Shown here piece after piece: positions 1-11,414 of a stretch of DNA of 64,000 bases (position 1 is the first letter of the stretch; each line of letters starts with the position of its first letter). Made by a program: the position numbers and the translations under genes. The notes below the pieces were generated by a model. That model saw only the letters and a list, made by a program, of their open reading frames with translations. It was not told where the DNA came from and did no database searches. The stretch comes from Bettongia penicillata ogilbyi (Eukaryota > Chordata > Mammalia > Diprotodontia > Potoroidae), in contig JAJHZJ010000252.1 in the NCBI GenBank assembly GCA_023548195.1, positions 2,797,395 through 2,861,394 on the forward strand, read 5' to 3'.

Positions 1-130
1 TTGAATTGTCTGTATTGGACATATTGATCGTTCTCTCTTCCTGGACAACCTTTCTTTGGGGTTTCATGAGACTGCTCACTCTTGTTTTCCTTCTGCCTTT
101 CTGATTGCCCTTTCTCAGTCTTTTATGCAG
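1..130 (+). mobile_element. L2 LINE fragment (reverse-transcriptase part)
   Basis: Read forward, this resembles the stretch of the L2 reverse transcriptase around 'LGF-ETA-S-F-S-L' and matches, in opposite orientation, the L2 copy at 42.8-42.95 kb. It is a short degraded fragment cut by the window edge. About 85 bp after it are unassigned. Confidence 0.4.
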
Positions 131-214
131 AATCAGCATCTACTAATTTTGGGTATCTTTTAAGGTTGTCCCGGGTCCTTTAGCTGCTAATGCCTTCCCC
201 TCTAAAGTTATTGT

Positions 215-2008
215 TTATGTACTATTTTTTGAAAATTAAATTATATATTTTTTCAATTAAAAAAATTGCTTTCCATCCTTCCAATTTTCCTTTCTCCTCA
301 GTTGAGAAAGGATAGTCTCATCAGAAACATGTATAGTCATGCAAATAAATTGCCTCATTGGCTATGTCCAAAAAAGGTATCAATCTGCACTCACATCAGG
401 AGGTGAACAGAGTTTTTTCATCATGAGTACTCTGGAATTGTGGCTAGAATTAAGCTGATCATAAACTCGTTGAGCTAAATCTTTCAACGTTGTTTCTTTT
501 CAATGTTGCCATTGCAGGGATTTTTCTCCTGGTTCTTTTCATTTCATTCTACAACAGTTCATGCTAGTCTTCCTAAGTTTCTCTGAAACTATCACCATCA
601 TAATTTTTTATAGCACAATAACATTCTGTCAAATTTATATGTCATAATTTGTTCAGTTATTTCCCAATTGATGCGAACACTTTGAGTTTCTAATTCTTTG
701 CCCCCACAGGAAAACTATTTTAAATATTTTTGTGTAGCCTTAGAATTTCTTTCACTTAGGACTAATCCCTCCCTCAATCTACCTTCCCTATAACTCTTCC
801 CTCTTTCTTTTTCTTGTTCCCTCCTGTCTCTTTTTTTGAGGGAAACATATTTCTCTATCTAACTCTGTGTATGTATATGTGTGTGCATGCGTGTGTGGAT
901 TCTTCCCTCCTTGGAGCGGTTGAATGAGAATGGGCATGAGCTTCAAATGTCATTCCCTCTCCCTTGAATAGAAAGACTTTCACTTGGATACCCCAATTAT
1001 GTGGCTTAATTTTTCCCATCTTTCCTTTTCTTTTCCCCTTCTAGTGTTTTTCTCTTCCTTTGCCTTTACATTCATTATTGAAATAATCTTAAATCAGGTC
1101 TTAAAAGGACCACGTCTAGACCCTCTATGACCTGTGATGATGACATGCATCCTCTCCTCATTAGAATCAGTTTATCCTTTTTTTTAAAAAAAAAAAACAC
1201 CTAATATTTATTCTTGTTTACCTTTTGATATTTCTTTTAACTGCTGTATTTGCATTTTAAAGTTTCTACACAGTTCTAATCTTTCCATCAGCAATGCTTG
1301 GAAGTTCTGTATTTCGTTCAAGGTCCGTTTCCCCCTGTCGTTATACTTAGTTTTGTTGGATAAATTATTCTTGGTTGTAAGCCTATGCAACCAGATTGGT
1401 CTTGAATGTGACTTCTTGGTATTTGGCTGCTTCCTGTTGTTGTTCTTTGACCTGCAAACTCTGGATTTTGGCTATAACATTCTTGGGAGTTGTTTTGGAA
1501 TTTCTTTCAGGAGGTGAACGGTGGGTTCTTTCCACTTCCACTTTGTCCTCTGTTTCTAAAAGATGAAGACAATTTTCTTTTATGATTTCTTGAAATATGA
1601 AGTCTAGGATCTTTTTTATTTTTTGCTCAGGACTTTCAAATAGTCTAGTGACTCTTAAATTACATTCCCTTGATCTGTTTTCCAAGTAAGTTATTTTTGC
1701 TATGAAATACTTTATGCTTATTTCTATTTCTTGGTCTTTTGACTTTGTGTATACACACACATGTCTCTTGGAGTCATTTGGTTCATTTTAAATTTCATGG
1801 GCAAGGTTTTGTACTCCTTATACCAAACTATTTCTTTTCCTATTCTTTCTTCCATAGTTCTGATTCCTTTTCCATTTTTTTTCACAACTAGCACTCTCAT
1901 TTAATTTATAAAAATATTTCTAATTCTTAAAAAAACCCAAACTTTTGCTTTAACTTTTCCAAGAATTTTAGTTGAATTTATGCTAAACTTGTGTCTTTCT
2001 TTCCAACA
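215..2008 (-). mobile_element. L1 / HAL1-like LINE, minus strand
   Basis: Positions 230-760 read on the minus strand as the 3' end typical of marsupial L1 (the 'aattctttg' and 'attatagcacaataacattc'-type segments, also seen at 6.5 and 43.8 kb). Positions 1208-1770 encode ORF1 pieces. Joining ORF1 to an L1 3' end without an obvious ORF2 suggests a HAL1-type (ORF1-only) element or a large ORF2 deletion. I cannot tell which. Confidence 0.65.
1208..1760 (-). pseudogene. L1 ORF1 remnant
   Basis: Two minus-strand open frames (1383-1760 and 1208-1390) read as L1 ORF1p, the trimeric RNA-binding chaperone of L1. The upstream frame contains LENRSRECNLRV, FQEIIKENC, ERTHRSPPERN and TPKNVIAK. The downstream frame carries 'FQALLMERLELCRNFKMQI' and 'QLKEISKGKQ'. 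The two pieces lie in different frames, so the copy is broken by at least one frameshift. It is not expected to be functional. Confidence 0.75.
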
Positions 2009-2043
2009 TCCAATTCAATAAACATTTATTAAGTCTATACAAT
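2009..2043 (-). mobile_element. L2 LINE 3' end, left part of a split copy
   Basis: The string 'aataaacatttattaagt' is the reverse complement of the L2 3' terminus. The copy breaks at the RTE insertion and resumes at 3029 with 'gtgccaggcgctgcgct', in register with the family pattern. Confidence 0.55.
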
Positions 2044-3028
2044 CAATGCAGCCTCTGAAGCTGAGATGCAACAAAGTATGGATCAATTCTCTGCTTCCTG
2101 TGCTAATTTTGGCCTAATAATGAACACCAAGAAAACACAGGTGCTCCATCAGCCACCCCCACACCATCCATATGTGGAACCATCAGTTACAACAAATGGA
2201 GAAGGTTTCAATGCTGTGGATAAGTTCACTTACCTTGGTAGTGTACCTTCCAGGGATGTACACATTGACAGTGAAGTTGATGCATTGCCGGAGCTAGTTC
2301 ACTGTTTGGGAGGCTCCAAAGAAAAGTTTGGGAGAGAAGAGGTCTTAGACTGACTACCAGACTGAAGGTCTACAGAGCCATTGTGCTGCCCTCATTGTTA
2401 TATGCTTGTGAAATATGAACAGTCTAACAGCACCATGCCAAGAAACTGAATCACTTCCATTTGAACTGTCTTAGGAAGATTCTGAGGATCACCTGGCAGG
2501 ATAAGGTACCAGAAACTGACGTCCTTTCTCGAGCTAAACTGCCAAGTATTCAAACTATGCTTCAGAGAGTGCAACTCTGATGGGCTGGCCACATTGTTCA
2601 AATGCAAAATGTATGTTTGCCAAAGAGACTATTTTATGGAGAACTTGCAAGTGGCAGGCAATCATATGGTAGTCAAAAGAAGCGATACAAAGACACTCTC
2701 AAGGTCTCTCTCAAGAACTTTGGATTTGACTGTGCAACATGGGAGACACTGGTACAGGACTGCTCAGCATAGCATGCCCATTTCAGAAAGGGTACTGTGC
2801 TCTTTGAGCAAAGCAGAATTGAGACAGTACAAAGTAAACATAGGATGCACAGATTTGGAATATCCACCCCAAATATTCACACGGACTATCTGTGCTGAAC
2901 CTGTGGTAGAGCATTCTGAGCTCGTATTGGTCTAATCAGCCACAGTTGGACACACTGAAATTTCACTTTATGATAGTGATGTTATTTAGGTCCTCTTCAA
3001 AGACGAAGGACAGCAACCAACCAACCAA
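2044..3028 (+). mobile_element. RTE-clade LINE, 5'-truncated
   Basis: The frame at 2066-2353 carries the post-catalytic part of an RTE-type reverse transcriptase: FGLIMNTKKTQVL, then FTYLGSVPSRDVHID. Later nucleotides read on in shifting frames through the 'KILRI(T)WQDKVP' and 'GEL(Q)V' regions. The copy ends in tetranucleotide units (aacc repeated at about 3012-3028), as RTE elements do. It interrupts an L2 3' end. Its terminal 'gtcctcttc-a-ga-gaaggac' is shared with the RTE-tailed SINEs elsewhere in the window. The copy is frameshifted and dead. Confidence 0.75.
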
Positions 3029-3160
3029 CAATGTGCCAGGCGCTGCGCTATGCACTGATAACATAATTAATAAAAAGACTCTTCCTGCCCTCAAGGATCT
3101 TACAATCTCATGAGGCGAGATAACACACAAAAGGAGTCAGAAAAGGAAAGGGAAGGGAAG
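3029..3160 (-). mobile_element. L2 LINE 3' end, right part of the split copy
   Basis: This continues the L2 broken at 2043: 'gtgccaggcgctgcgct', then 'ctgccctcaaggatcttacaa', the reverse complement of the L2 3' UTR. Confidence 0.55.
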
Positions 3161-3689
3161 TACTACAGACTTTGCTTGTTGATGTTTTAAAGTCATTCTT
3201 TTCCATGTTTGTGTCCTGAGCTTTTTATGGTAAGATTCTATTTTTGTTTGTTTGCTCATTCTTCCAGCCTATTTCCCGACTTTGGATTTTATATTAAGGC
3301 TGGTCTCTGTGAACTGCAGGAACGGAATGTCTCGATTGTTCCTGTTACTGCTTTCTTGGGGGTATCAAGTTTTGTGTTATTTCCAGGATCTCTGGGACAG
3401 CTCCTGCTGGGGATCTCTGCAAACTTTTACTGCTCCCACAGTAATTCATCCAGAGGATAGTCTGATAAAAGCCACTGTCACCCCTCCCCCACCCTTAACT
3501 CTACAAGTTGCTGACCTAGGTTTGAGCCTGAATAACAGACCTAGCCTGTTGAAGTCTCAGTAGATTGCTGGAGGACTGCCAGCCAGCTGGAAAGCTCTTT
3601 GGGTTCGAGAGAGACAGAACTGTAAATCCCACTATGGTCTGGGATTCCTGCCCTGGTCATTTTACTGAAGGCTTCAGAAATGACTAGGG
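3161..3689. other. Unassigned stretch
   Basis: No gene or firm repeat is recognised. Two overlapping forward open frames (3209-3563) lack homology I can name. The stretch might be the 5' region of the minus-strand L1 at 215-2008, but this is a guess. Confidence 0.3.
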
Positions 3690-3925
3690 GCAGAGGGAGA
3701 AATCTGAGCTCAAAAGCAGCCTCAGACACCTACTAGTTCTCAGACTATGGACAAGTCATTTAATCTCTTGGCCTCACTTTCCTTACGAGTCAAAGGGAGA
3801 TGATGGTGATGATGATGGTCATGCCACCTACTTCATAAGATTTTTGTGAGGATCAAATCAGTTCACACATGCGAAGTACTTTATAAATCATAAAGTACTA
3901 TATAAATGATAATTATAATTATTAA
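3690..3925 (+). mobile_element. MIR/CORE-SINE
   Basis: It has the layout 'cctcagacacctactagt', 'gacaagtcatttaatctc', then 'ataagatttttgtgagg' and 'gtactttataaat', the order of a forward MIR-type SINE with CORE and 3' tail. It contains a short gat/ggt repeat at about 3800. Confidence 0.7.
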
Positions 3926-4481
3926 TAATTAGCTATGAATAATAATGTAGCTATTAATCAATAATTATGCCAATATTATGGATATAAGGTAGAATCTCAG
4001 AGTTGCTTTAATTTGTATTTTTATTATTAGTGCCTTGGAGCATTTTAATGGATATTAAATATTTTAAAATATGTAATATTTAAAATATATTTTAATAAAC
4101 ATTATAGCTTGCCTTTCTACTTGTAAGAACTTTCTTCTCATAACATTTGAAAGGTTATTAGGAAAGTTCCTAGTATTTCAAATAACCCTAAAATACTTTT
4201 AATAGTCTGGCCATGAAGCTAGAGGGAAGAAGGTGGCAACCTTGAATCTTCTATGTAAGGAATTCAGGATGGCATGGCCCTTGCCTATCTGATGACCAAG
4301 CTAGGGAGGGAGCTGCCATTTTAGGACATTAAATATTAATAGGTTGATATTAATAAGGAAGGCAGACAGCCCCTTTCCCTGTGTTTCGGAGACCATCTCT
4401 CCTTAGCCTGTAAATACAAGAGGACTTGAATTTTTCCATTACCTAAGCACTACGTCGGAGCCCCTTGATTTTTCAGGTCAA
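3926..4481. other. AT-rich stretch with a small L1-like piece
   Basis: Positions about 3985-4050 ('ctcagagttgctttaatttg') match the minus-strand L1 piece near 6995. The rest is AT-rich with no gene recognised. Confidence 0.35.
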
Positions 4482-4620
4482 TCAGTCAGTCAATTAACAG
4501 GCATTTATAAAACACTTACTAGGTGCCAGGCATTGTGGGCAGCACTAGGTATAGAAAGAAAATGCAAAAGAAGTCCCTGTCCTCTAGTCACGGAAAGTAA
4601 GGGAAATTGTCCTGTCCTGT
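4482..4620 (-). mobile_element. L2 LINE 3' end
   Basis: 'aggtgccaggcattgtgggc' preceded by 'aacacttact' is the reverse complement of the L2 3' terminus. Confidence 0.55.
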
Positions 4621-5370
4621 CATCACTTTAAGCTGATTTGTCTGCTTGAGCTGAACAACGAACAGGGCTTCTTCCCTGTTGCTGCTCTGTGTTGACTAGT
4701 GAATGAAGCCTGTGGTTAGAGGAACAGAAATGCATCGGAAATGATTGCTTCCTAATAAAATGTACAATCCTTAGAGAACTAAATCACTTCCCTATGCATA
4801 GCTCCAAGATGGAGAAGAGTCTCTTCATTTGAGAAACGGTGCCTTCTGTCTGATGTTAAAACCTGTGCATCTGCAAAGAGAGGAAAAAATAATCCCCTCA
4901 GTTTCATTTTTCCACTTTCCCCCACCCTTTCAATTGCCTCCCTTTTATTTGTCTGCTTCAGCTCTTTTCTCTGCTCTCTCTGAAGCCTCTCTGCCTTGGT
5001 TCTTACACTATTTATGGAGAGCTGTTAATGCACAGGACAAAACCTAGGCTCCCTCCCTCCCTTTAACCAGCAACACTCTGGTTGAAGAAGTAGTCACATC
5101 TGTGACTCAGCTCTAGTGGTTTGAGGACAAAAGATCCCACCTTGAACTCATGACTGTGGTCCTTGCTCTGCAGCCTGTTGAAGCGGGGTGTTTAAAGGCT
5201 GAAATATCCCCACCCCCACCCCATCTTCCCCACAACCAGTGATCTTTCATGGAACAAAATGTGCCAGGAATGAAATGTAGAACCCGATCCCGGCTGTTCT
5301 CAATGTACATTAATGTAATAGTCTCATGATTGCTATTTGTTATTCTCAAACTTAAAATTTTAATTAATTG
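4621..5370. other. No feature recognised
   Basis: A 72-codon forward frame at 4829-5047 has no recognisable domain. No repeat family is evident. Confidence 0.4.
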
Positions 5371-5374
5371 ACTC

Positions 5375-5462
<88 letters not shown>
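5375..5462. repeat. Compound microsatellite (GT)n(GA)n
   Basis: About 11 GT units run directly into more than 30 GA units. The long minus-strand open frame over it (Leu/Ser and His/Thr runs) is only microsatellite translation. Confidence 0.95.
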
Positions 5463-5470
<8 letters not shown>

Positions 5471-6204
5471 AGGAGGAGAAGAGAAAGGAGTAAAACAGAA
5501 ATAGTTATATTTACTTGTAAGTCCTTACATTTCCTTAAACTTTTCATATTTCATATCTCAAATAAAGATCAATTCCATGTTTTGTAGAGCTCATTTCCCC
5601 CATTTATTTTTATTTTTTTGTTATTCTGAACTTGACAACCATCAACAAAAGTGACTATTTCCCAGTTTAAAAAACTTCTTTCTGTTCTCTTCTGTGCATT
5701 TAGAAATGTTTCATTGATGCTCTTTTCTTTTTCACTAGTGCTTTCTCCTGCCCCCCAACCTCCCCACCCCCCACCCTTCCAAGAAAAGCCATCCCTTATA
5801 ACAAATAAGCCCAGTTAAAACAAATGGCGGGACTCAATTCCCTTTTCAAGAAACCACTTTATTCTTTCCTTGGACAAAGTGCTCCTTGTGGAGCACCTTT
5901 AAAACCAGTTTGTCTGTGGGGGAAAAAAGATTCAGTCAGGGTATATAATGACAATGTACTTTAGTAGAAAGTCAACTGAATTAAGAAAAAATATTATTAT
6001 TCAGAACTTGACAAACACCAGGAAGCAGCAATGCCATTTACAATAAGGAATGGAAAAAGAGGATCGTATGTGAAATCATGAATCTCCTCAACATATAGCT
6101 TGTTTCCCTGTTTTCAGATATATAATAATAAATTCCAGCATGTTATTTCCAAAGCTATTCTGCTCATTTGTGTTTCTGAACCTCCTCCTTCTGTTCTATT
6201 CAGT
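5463..6204. other. Mostly unassigned
   Basis: Two short similar pieces ('gaacttgacaa' near 5630 and 6005) may be degraded L1 sequence. C-rich and AT-rich tracts are present. No gene is seen. Confidence 0.3.
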
Positions 6205-7165
6205 GCATTTTTAAAAAATTAAGTTTTATTTTTCTTTTTATTTATCAAAGCATTTATTTCTTCTCCTGCCTCCCTCTCCCCATTTAGGTGGTTGGCTAGA
6301 TGGAAAAAATTCTTTCAGCGAGTAAGTATAGTCAAATGGAACAAATTCCCATATTGGCTATTGCAAAAATTTTGTATATCCATCCATCCTGCATCCATCC
6401 ATTGTCTCTCTGTCAGGAAAGGAAGTGAATAATATTGTTTATCCTTAATCTACGGGAATCATAATCGATCATTGCATGAGAGTTACTTAATCTTTTCAAA
6501 ATTGTCCATTTTTAAAATAATGTTGTTGTTAGGTTATAAATTATTCTTCTGGTTCTGCTTTCTTCACTCTGAATCAGTTCATATAAGTCTTCCCCAAGAT
6601 ACTAAGAAACCATTCTTTTCTTCATTTCTTGTAGTGCAATAGTATCCCATTACATTCATATACTATGCAATTTGGTCAGCCTTTCCCCAGTTGATCAGAC
6701 CTCCCCCTTAATTACCAGCTCTTTGTCTCTACAAAATAAGCTCCTGTAAATATATTTGTATGTGTAGACTTTTACCTCTTTCTTTGATCTTTTTGGGGTA
6801 TAGTTCTATTAGGAGTGTCACTGAGGAAAGTTATACTTGTATAACTTATTGGACAGGTTCCAAATTGTTTTCCAGAAGGGCTAGATCACTTCACAGCTCC
6901 ACCAACATTGTGCCTGTTTCCCTACAACTGTTCCCTCCAACATTTGTCAGTTGTCTTTTTTAGTCAACTTTGCAATCTGCTGAGGGTGAGGTGGAATCTC
7001 AGTGTTGCTTTAATTTGCATTTCTGTAATTATTGGGAATTTGAAACATTTTTTATATGGTTAATTAATAATATTGATACCTTCTTTTGAGAATTGCTTGT
7101 TGATATCCTTTGACGGTTTATCAAGTAGGGACGTTTGGTTGTGAATTTTAAAAGTGTTTCATTAA
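6205..7165 (-). mobile_element. L1 3' region, minus strand
   Basis: The order of segments matches the other minus-strand L1 copies here: 'ggttctgctttcttcactct', 'gtgcaatagtatcccattac', 'tttccccagttgat', 'ccaccaacattgtgcctgtt'. It is divergent, with no open ORF2. Confidence 0.75.
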
Positions 7166-7339
7166 CACATTACTTTTTTTTTTTTGCATATCCTGATGAT
7201 GTATTAACACCCCAAAACTTGTTTCTTATCCTCCTCACCCCCCATCTCTGTCTTCTGAGTGGTGATATTCTGACCCAGCCACTCATTTCAGTCCATGGTC
7301 ACATCCCATCAGGATTCATTCCTTCCCCCTCTTGGATAT

Positions 7340-7426
7340 CCTTCCCTCACCTTTCAGTTTATATTTGTATCTCTAGTGCATCACACAGCTACTTCAGCAT
7401 AGTAAGTACTTAATACTTGCTCTGTA
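7340..7426 (+). mobile_element. L2 3' tail
   Basis: 'tatctctagtgcatcacac' then 'catagtaagtacttaatac' fits a forward L2 3' terminus. The microsatellite that follows sits where the L2 terminal repeat would be. Confidence 0.45.
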
Positions 7427-7480
<54 letters not shown>

Positions 7481-7482
7481 GT
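7425..7482. repeat. (ATCT)n microsatellite
   Basis: About 14 near-perfect tetranucleotide units, ending in a variant 'gtatccattcatcc'. Confidence 0.95.
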
Positions 7483-7504
7483 ATCCATTCATCCAATTAT
7501 CTAT

Positions 7505-8530
7505 GTTGATCTATCTAGTTTTTCTTTGCTACAACAAAAAGTGTTGCTATGATTATTTTTGTACATACAGGTCTTTCCCTTTTTAACTCTTTGGGGGTAT
7601 GAGCATAGTAGTGGCACTGTGAGGTTAAAAGGCCTGCACTCTATAGTGATTGGAAGATTATATTTCCAAATTGCTTTCCAGAACAGCTGGAGCAATTCAA
7701 AGTTCCACTAACAATTCATTAGTGTACCTGTTCTCTCACACCACTCTGAGGCAACCATGTGGCAGAGTGGATTGAATATTTGGGCCAGAGTTAGGAAGAC
7801 CTGGCTACAAATCAGAAAGAGGAGTTTTATATACAGGAGTCAATTTGAAATGTCCTCAATGCTTATACTCATTAAATACCCTTCTCTTGATATGGCTAAA
7901 TAATTTTTTTTGTTAATTGCTAAGTGACTTATGAGCTTTTAATTTTATTCCAATGCTAAACCTAAACTATTAGGGGATTGGCCTGAATAAGACTCCAGTA
8001 ATTTCGTTAATATCTTGCTTTTTCTGCTTTTGAATACTACCTGTCCAGATCCTTTGATCATGTATATATTGAAGGTTTTCAACAGTTCATTCCAATAAAT
8101 CAAATCTTTACATATCTTGGATATATTTATCAGAGAAATTTGCTGCAGATATGCTTATCGCAATTGTTTCTCTTCAGATTTTTTAAAGAATAATATTTTA
8201 TTTTCCTCTAATTATATGTAAAAATGGTTTTTAAAATTCATTTTTTCAAAATTTTGAATTCCAAATTCTCTCCCTCCCTCTCTTTTCTCCTTCCTGAGAC
8301 AGTCATCAATTTGATATAGGTTATACATGAATAGCTATGCAAAACATATTTTCATATTAGTCATGTTGTAAAAGACAACACAGACAAAAAAAACCGTAAA
8401 AAATAAAGAAAGTGAAAATATTATGCTTCTGTCTTCATTCGGATTCCATCAGTTCTTTCTCTTTGGGTGGATAGCATTTTTCATCATGAATCCTTTGAAA
8501 TTGTCTTGGATCACTGTATTGCTGAGAATA
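7505..8530 (-). mobile_element. L1 fragments, minus strand
   Basis: 7505-7740 repeats the 'ctttttaactctttgggggtatgagcatagtag' class of L1 sequence. About 7845-8160 looks like more L1. 8175-8530 is the L1 3' UTR ('ccaaattctctccctccctc', 'catcatgaatcctttg'), so a minus-strand 3' end lies near 8175. A short SINE scrap lies at about 7752-7815. Confidence 0.65.
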
Positions 8531-8639
8531 CATCACCATGAGACTTTCTGGGTTTCACTTTCAAGATAATCTACTGTCTACTCTCCAACTTTTCTTTCTA
8601 ACTTTATGCATTCTATTTCATGTTATATCATCACTAGTT

Positions 8640-8850
8640 TCAAAATCACAGACAATTAGTGCCCCCCCCAAAAGGACTTTTGAGATCATTAAACCAAACC
8701 TCATTTTTCAGATGAGGAAACTGAGCTTCTGAGACTACTAAGTGATTTAACTAACTCACCTAACTAATCAGTGAAAGAGTTCAAATCCAGATTTTTATGG
8801 CTCCAAATCCAATGCTATTTCCATTGTACTATCTTTTGTCAAAACGAGAA
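8640..8850 (-). mobile_element. MIR SINE
   Basis: Reverse-orientation MIR: 'cagatgaggaaactgagctt', 'agtgatttaac', 'aaagagttcaaatccagat'. Confidence 0.7.
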
Positions 8851-8879
8851 TGAATGAATTTTTAGTTATTCCACTTTTC

Positions 8880-8938
8880 TTATACCTAATCTTTTCTTCC
8901 TTCCTTTCTTCCTTCTTTCCTTCCTTTCTTTTTTCTAT
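8880..8938. repeat. Pyrimidine-rich (CTTC/CTTT)n
   Basis: A tract of C and T only over most of its length, in irregular tetranucleotide units. Confidence 0.7.
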
Positions 8939-8964
8939 TTAAAGGATCCATCCCATCCCCTGAC

Positions 8965-9245
8965 TACTTCTTAGAAGAGACCTATTCACTGAGTGGGCAT
9001 CACCTCACTCTAAGTGAGTACCTGAAAAGGTCTTAGCCTAAAAGGCCAAGGTGTCCTGTTGTATCCTAAGCCATGTCCAGTCATATTGATGAATATCTGG
9101 TCATTGGATACAGATGACTCAGGAGAAGAAAGTGAGGCTGTTGACTTTCACAGCCCTCCCCCACTCAAAACAATGTGCAAGTCACGTCATCATTTCTCTG
9201 ATGTCATGGTCCTCTTCAAAAATGAAGGACAAGCACAAATAACAT
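8965..9245 (+). mobile_element. RTE-tailed SINE
   Basis: It has the same layout as the copy at 14,480: 'cactgagtgggcatcacctc', 'ggccaaggtgtcctgttg', 'tctggtcattgga', 'cagccctcccccactc'. It ends in 'tcatggtcctcttc' and 'gaaggacaa', the terminus of the RTE LINE at 2044-3028. Borrowing the 3' tail of an RTE LINE implies mobilisation by that LINE's machinery. Confidence 0.7.
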
Positions 9246-10887
9246 TGCTGCTACTTTGTACAATGTTCTCCTGGGTCTGCTCACTTCACCTGAACATCAG
9301 TGCATGTAAGTCTTTCCATGTTTTTATGAAATCATCCTGCTCACCATTTCTTATGGCACAATAGTATTCTACTACATTTGAATACTACAGCTTGTTCAGT
9401 CATTCCCCAGTTGATGGATATTCCTTCAGTGTTGAGTTATTTGCCACCACAAAAAGAGCTGCTATAAATGTTTGTACAAATAAGTCCTTTTCACTTTCTT
9501 TTTGGATCTCTTTGGGATGCAGACTTAGTAGCAGATCTAATTTTATGTCCCTTTTGTTGTCTAGAATGACTAGATCAATTCACAACTCTATTAATAGCGC
9601 ATTACTCTCCCAATTTTCCTACATTCCCTCCAACATTTGTAATTTTCCTCTTCTGTCATAGTTCAATCTCATAGTTGTGAGGTGGTACTATAGAGTTGTT
9701 CTAGTTTGCATTTTTCTAATTAAATTACAGAGCATTTTCCCCAATGATTATAGATAGCTTTGATTTCCTCATTTGAAAACTGCCTATTCATATCCTTTGA
9801 ACATTTGTCAATTGGGGAATGACTTGTATTCTAATAAATTTGACTCAGTTCTCCAACTATTTGAAAAATGAGGCTTTTATCACAGACATTTACTATAAAT
9901 CCCCTCTCCCAGGTTTTTTGCTTTCCTTCTAATCTTGCTTACATTGTCTTGTTTGTGAAAAAAGCTTTTAAATTTAATATAATCAAAATTATCTATTTTA
10001 TGTCTTGTAACACTCTGTCTTTTGTTTGGTCATAAATTCTTCCCTTATCCATATGTCTGACAGGCAATCTAATTCATGGTCCTTTAATCTGCCCACGGTA
10101 TTCCTTCAGATTTTTAACTGCAATGATTCTGTTTGCACCAAAGAATTTCAATTTTAAGTTATGGAGGTTGCCATTTTATCTCCCAAGATCCTCTCAATTC
10201 ATTGTGTAGTTGAAACAATTTCACTTAGCCACAGTTTCAAAAATGTATCTCCTTCCCATGATCCTCTTACTAATCTATCATATGATCTTTTGTATATAAG
10301 TAAAATATCCAGTAAATTAGAATTTATTGTGCTATTTGGTATAAGATGTTGGTCTAAGACTAATTTCTGCCTTCCAAATTTCCTAGAAATTTTTGTCTTT
10401 TCCCCAGTAGTCAAGGTTTTTGGTTTATTGAACACTATGCTACAATTTGCTTATGAGTCTTGTATTCCTAAGCCATTCCACTGATAAATTTTTACATTCT
10501 TTAATAATAAAATAATTTTTATTATTCCTGCAGTGAGATCAGAAACTGCTAAGTTCTTTTCCTTCTCATTTTTTTCATGTTTACTCTTAAGATTCTTGCT
10601 ATGTTGTTCCTCCAGTTTAGTTTTGTAAAGTTTTTTCTAACTCTATAAAGTAATCCTTTGACAATTTGATTGGTAGGATACTTAATAAGTAAAGTAATTC
10701 AGGCAGTATTATCATTTTAATTAAATTGGTATGGCCCAGTCATAAGCAATTATGATCTTTCCAATTATTTAGGCATGCCATTATCTGTTTTAAAAAAGTA
10801 TTTTGTAAATGTATTTTTATATTTTCTCTATGAGTGTTTTTGGTAGGTGGACTCCTAAATATTTTATGTTGATGTGCTTTAGTAGCT

Positions 10888-11114
10888 TTCCAGTCATACT
10901 TGCTGACTCCCAATTTCAGTTTTCTTCACAAAAATACTGGAGTGGTTTGTCATTTCCTTGTTCAGTTCATTTTACAGATGAAGAAACTGAAGTCAATGGA
11001 GTTAAATGACTTGCTCAGGGTCATACATCTAGTAAATGTCTGAGGCCAGATTTGAACTCAGAAAGAGGAGTCTTCCTAACTCCAGACCTAACACTCTATC
11101 TACTGTGTCACTTT
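10888..11114 (-). mobile_element. tRNA-related SINE (MAR1/WSINE type)
   Basis: Reverse orientation: 'actggagtggtttgtcattt', 'attttacagatgaagaaact', 'gatttgaactcagaaagagg', 'cactctatctactgtgtcac'. It is nested in the L1. Confidence 0.85.
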
Positions 11115-11117
11115 GCA

Positions 11118-11414
11118 TTTTTTTTTTTAAGATGACATCACTCATCTCATCCAGGCTAGAAGGGCAGGGACCCTTCATTGACCCCGTATCACTTTGGCAT
11201 TGGAACTTTGATCTGATTCTTTTCCAACCTGGGCTGGTTTGCTCATCTCTGAGCAACACAGCTACCCCTCCCTCCAGAGAGGCTTATATATTAATTTTAG
11301 CATTGACACATGATTGACTTAGTTTACCAAAGCTGAGAATCCTTAAATTTAAGAGATATGCTAGTCTCAACCTCCTCAGTAGCAGAGTTTACTGGCAATT
11401 GCTGTCATGCTCAG
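11118..11414 (-). pseudogene. RN7SL: 7SL (SRP) RNA retropseudogene
   Basis: Read on the minus strand, about 285 nt follow the order of 7SL RNA, the RNA scaffold of the signal recognition particle. In plus-strand order one sees the 3' Alu-type segment ('catccaggctag'), the S-domain ('tccaacctgggctggtttg', 'cacagctacccctccctcc') and the 5' Alu domain ('ctcaacctcctcagtagc'). The T run at 11,118-11,128 is its poly(A) tail on the minus strand. Near-full length with many substitutions marks an old retrocopy, not a transcribed 7SL gene. No TSD was found. Confidence 0.75.

Noticed and set aside
5113..5547. 144-codon minus-strand frame with Ser/Leu and His/Thr runs
   Set aside because: Translation of the (GT)n(GA)n microsatellite.
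7425..7482. CRISPR-like or satellite array
   Set aside because: Simple tetranucleotide microsatellite without spacers. No CRISPR arrays are expected or seen in this nuclear mammalian sequence.
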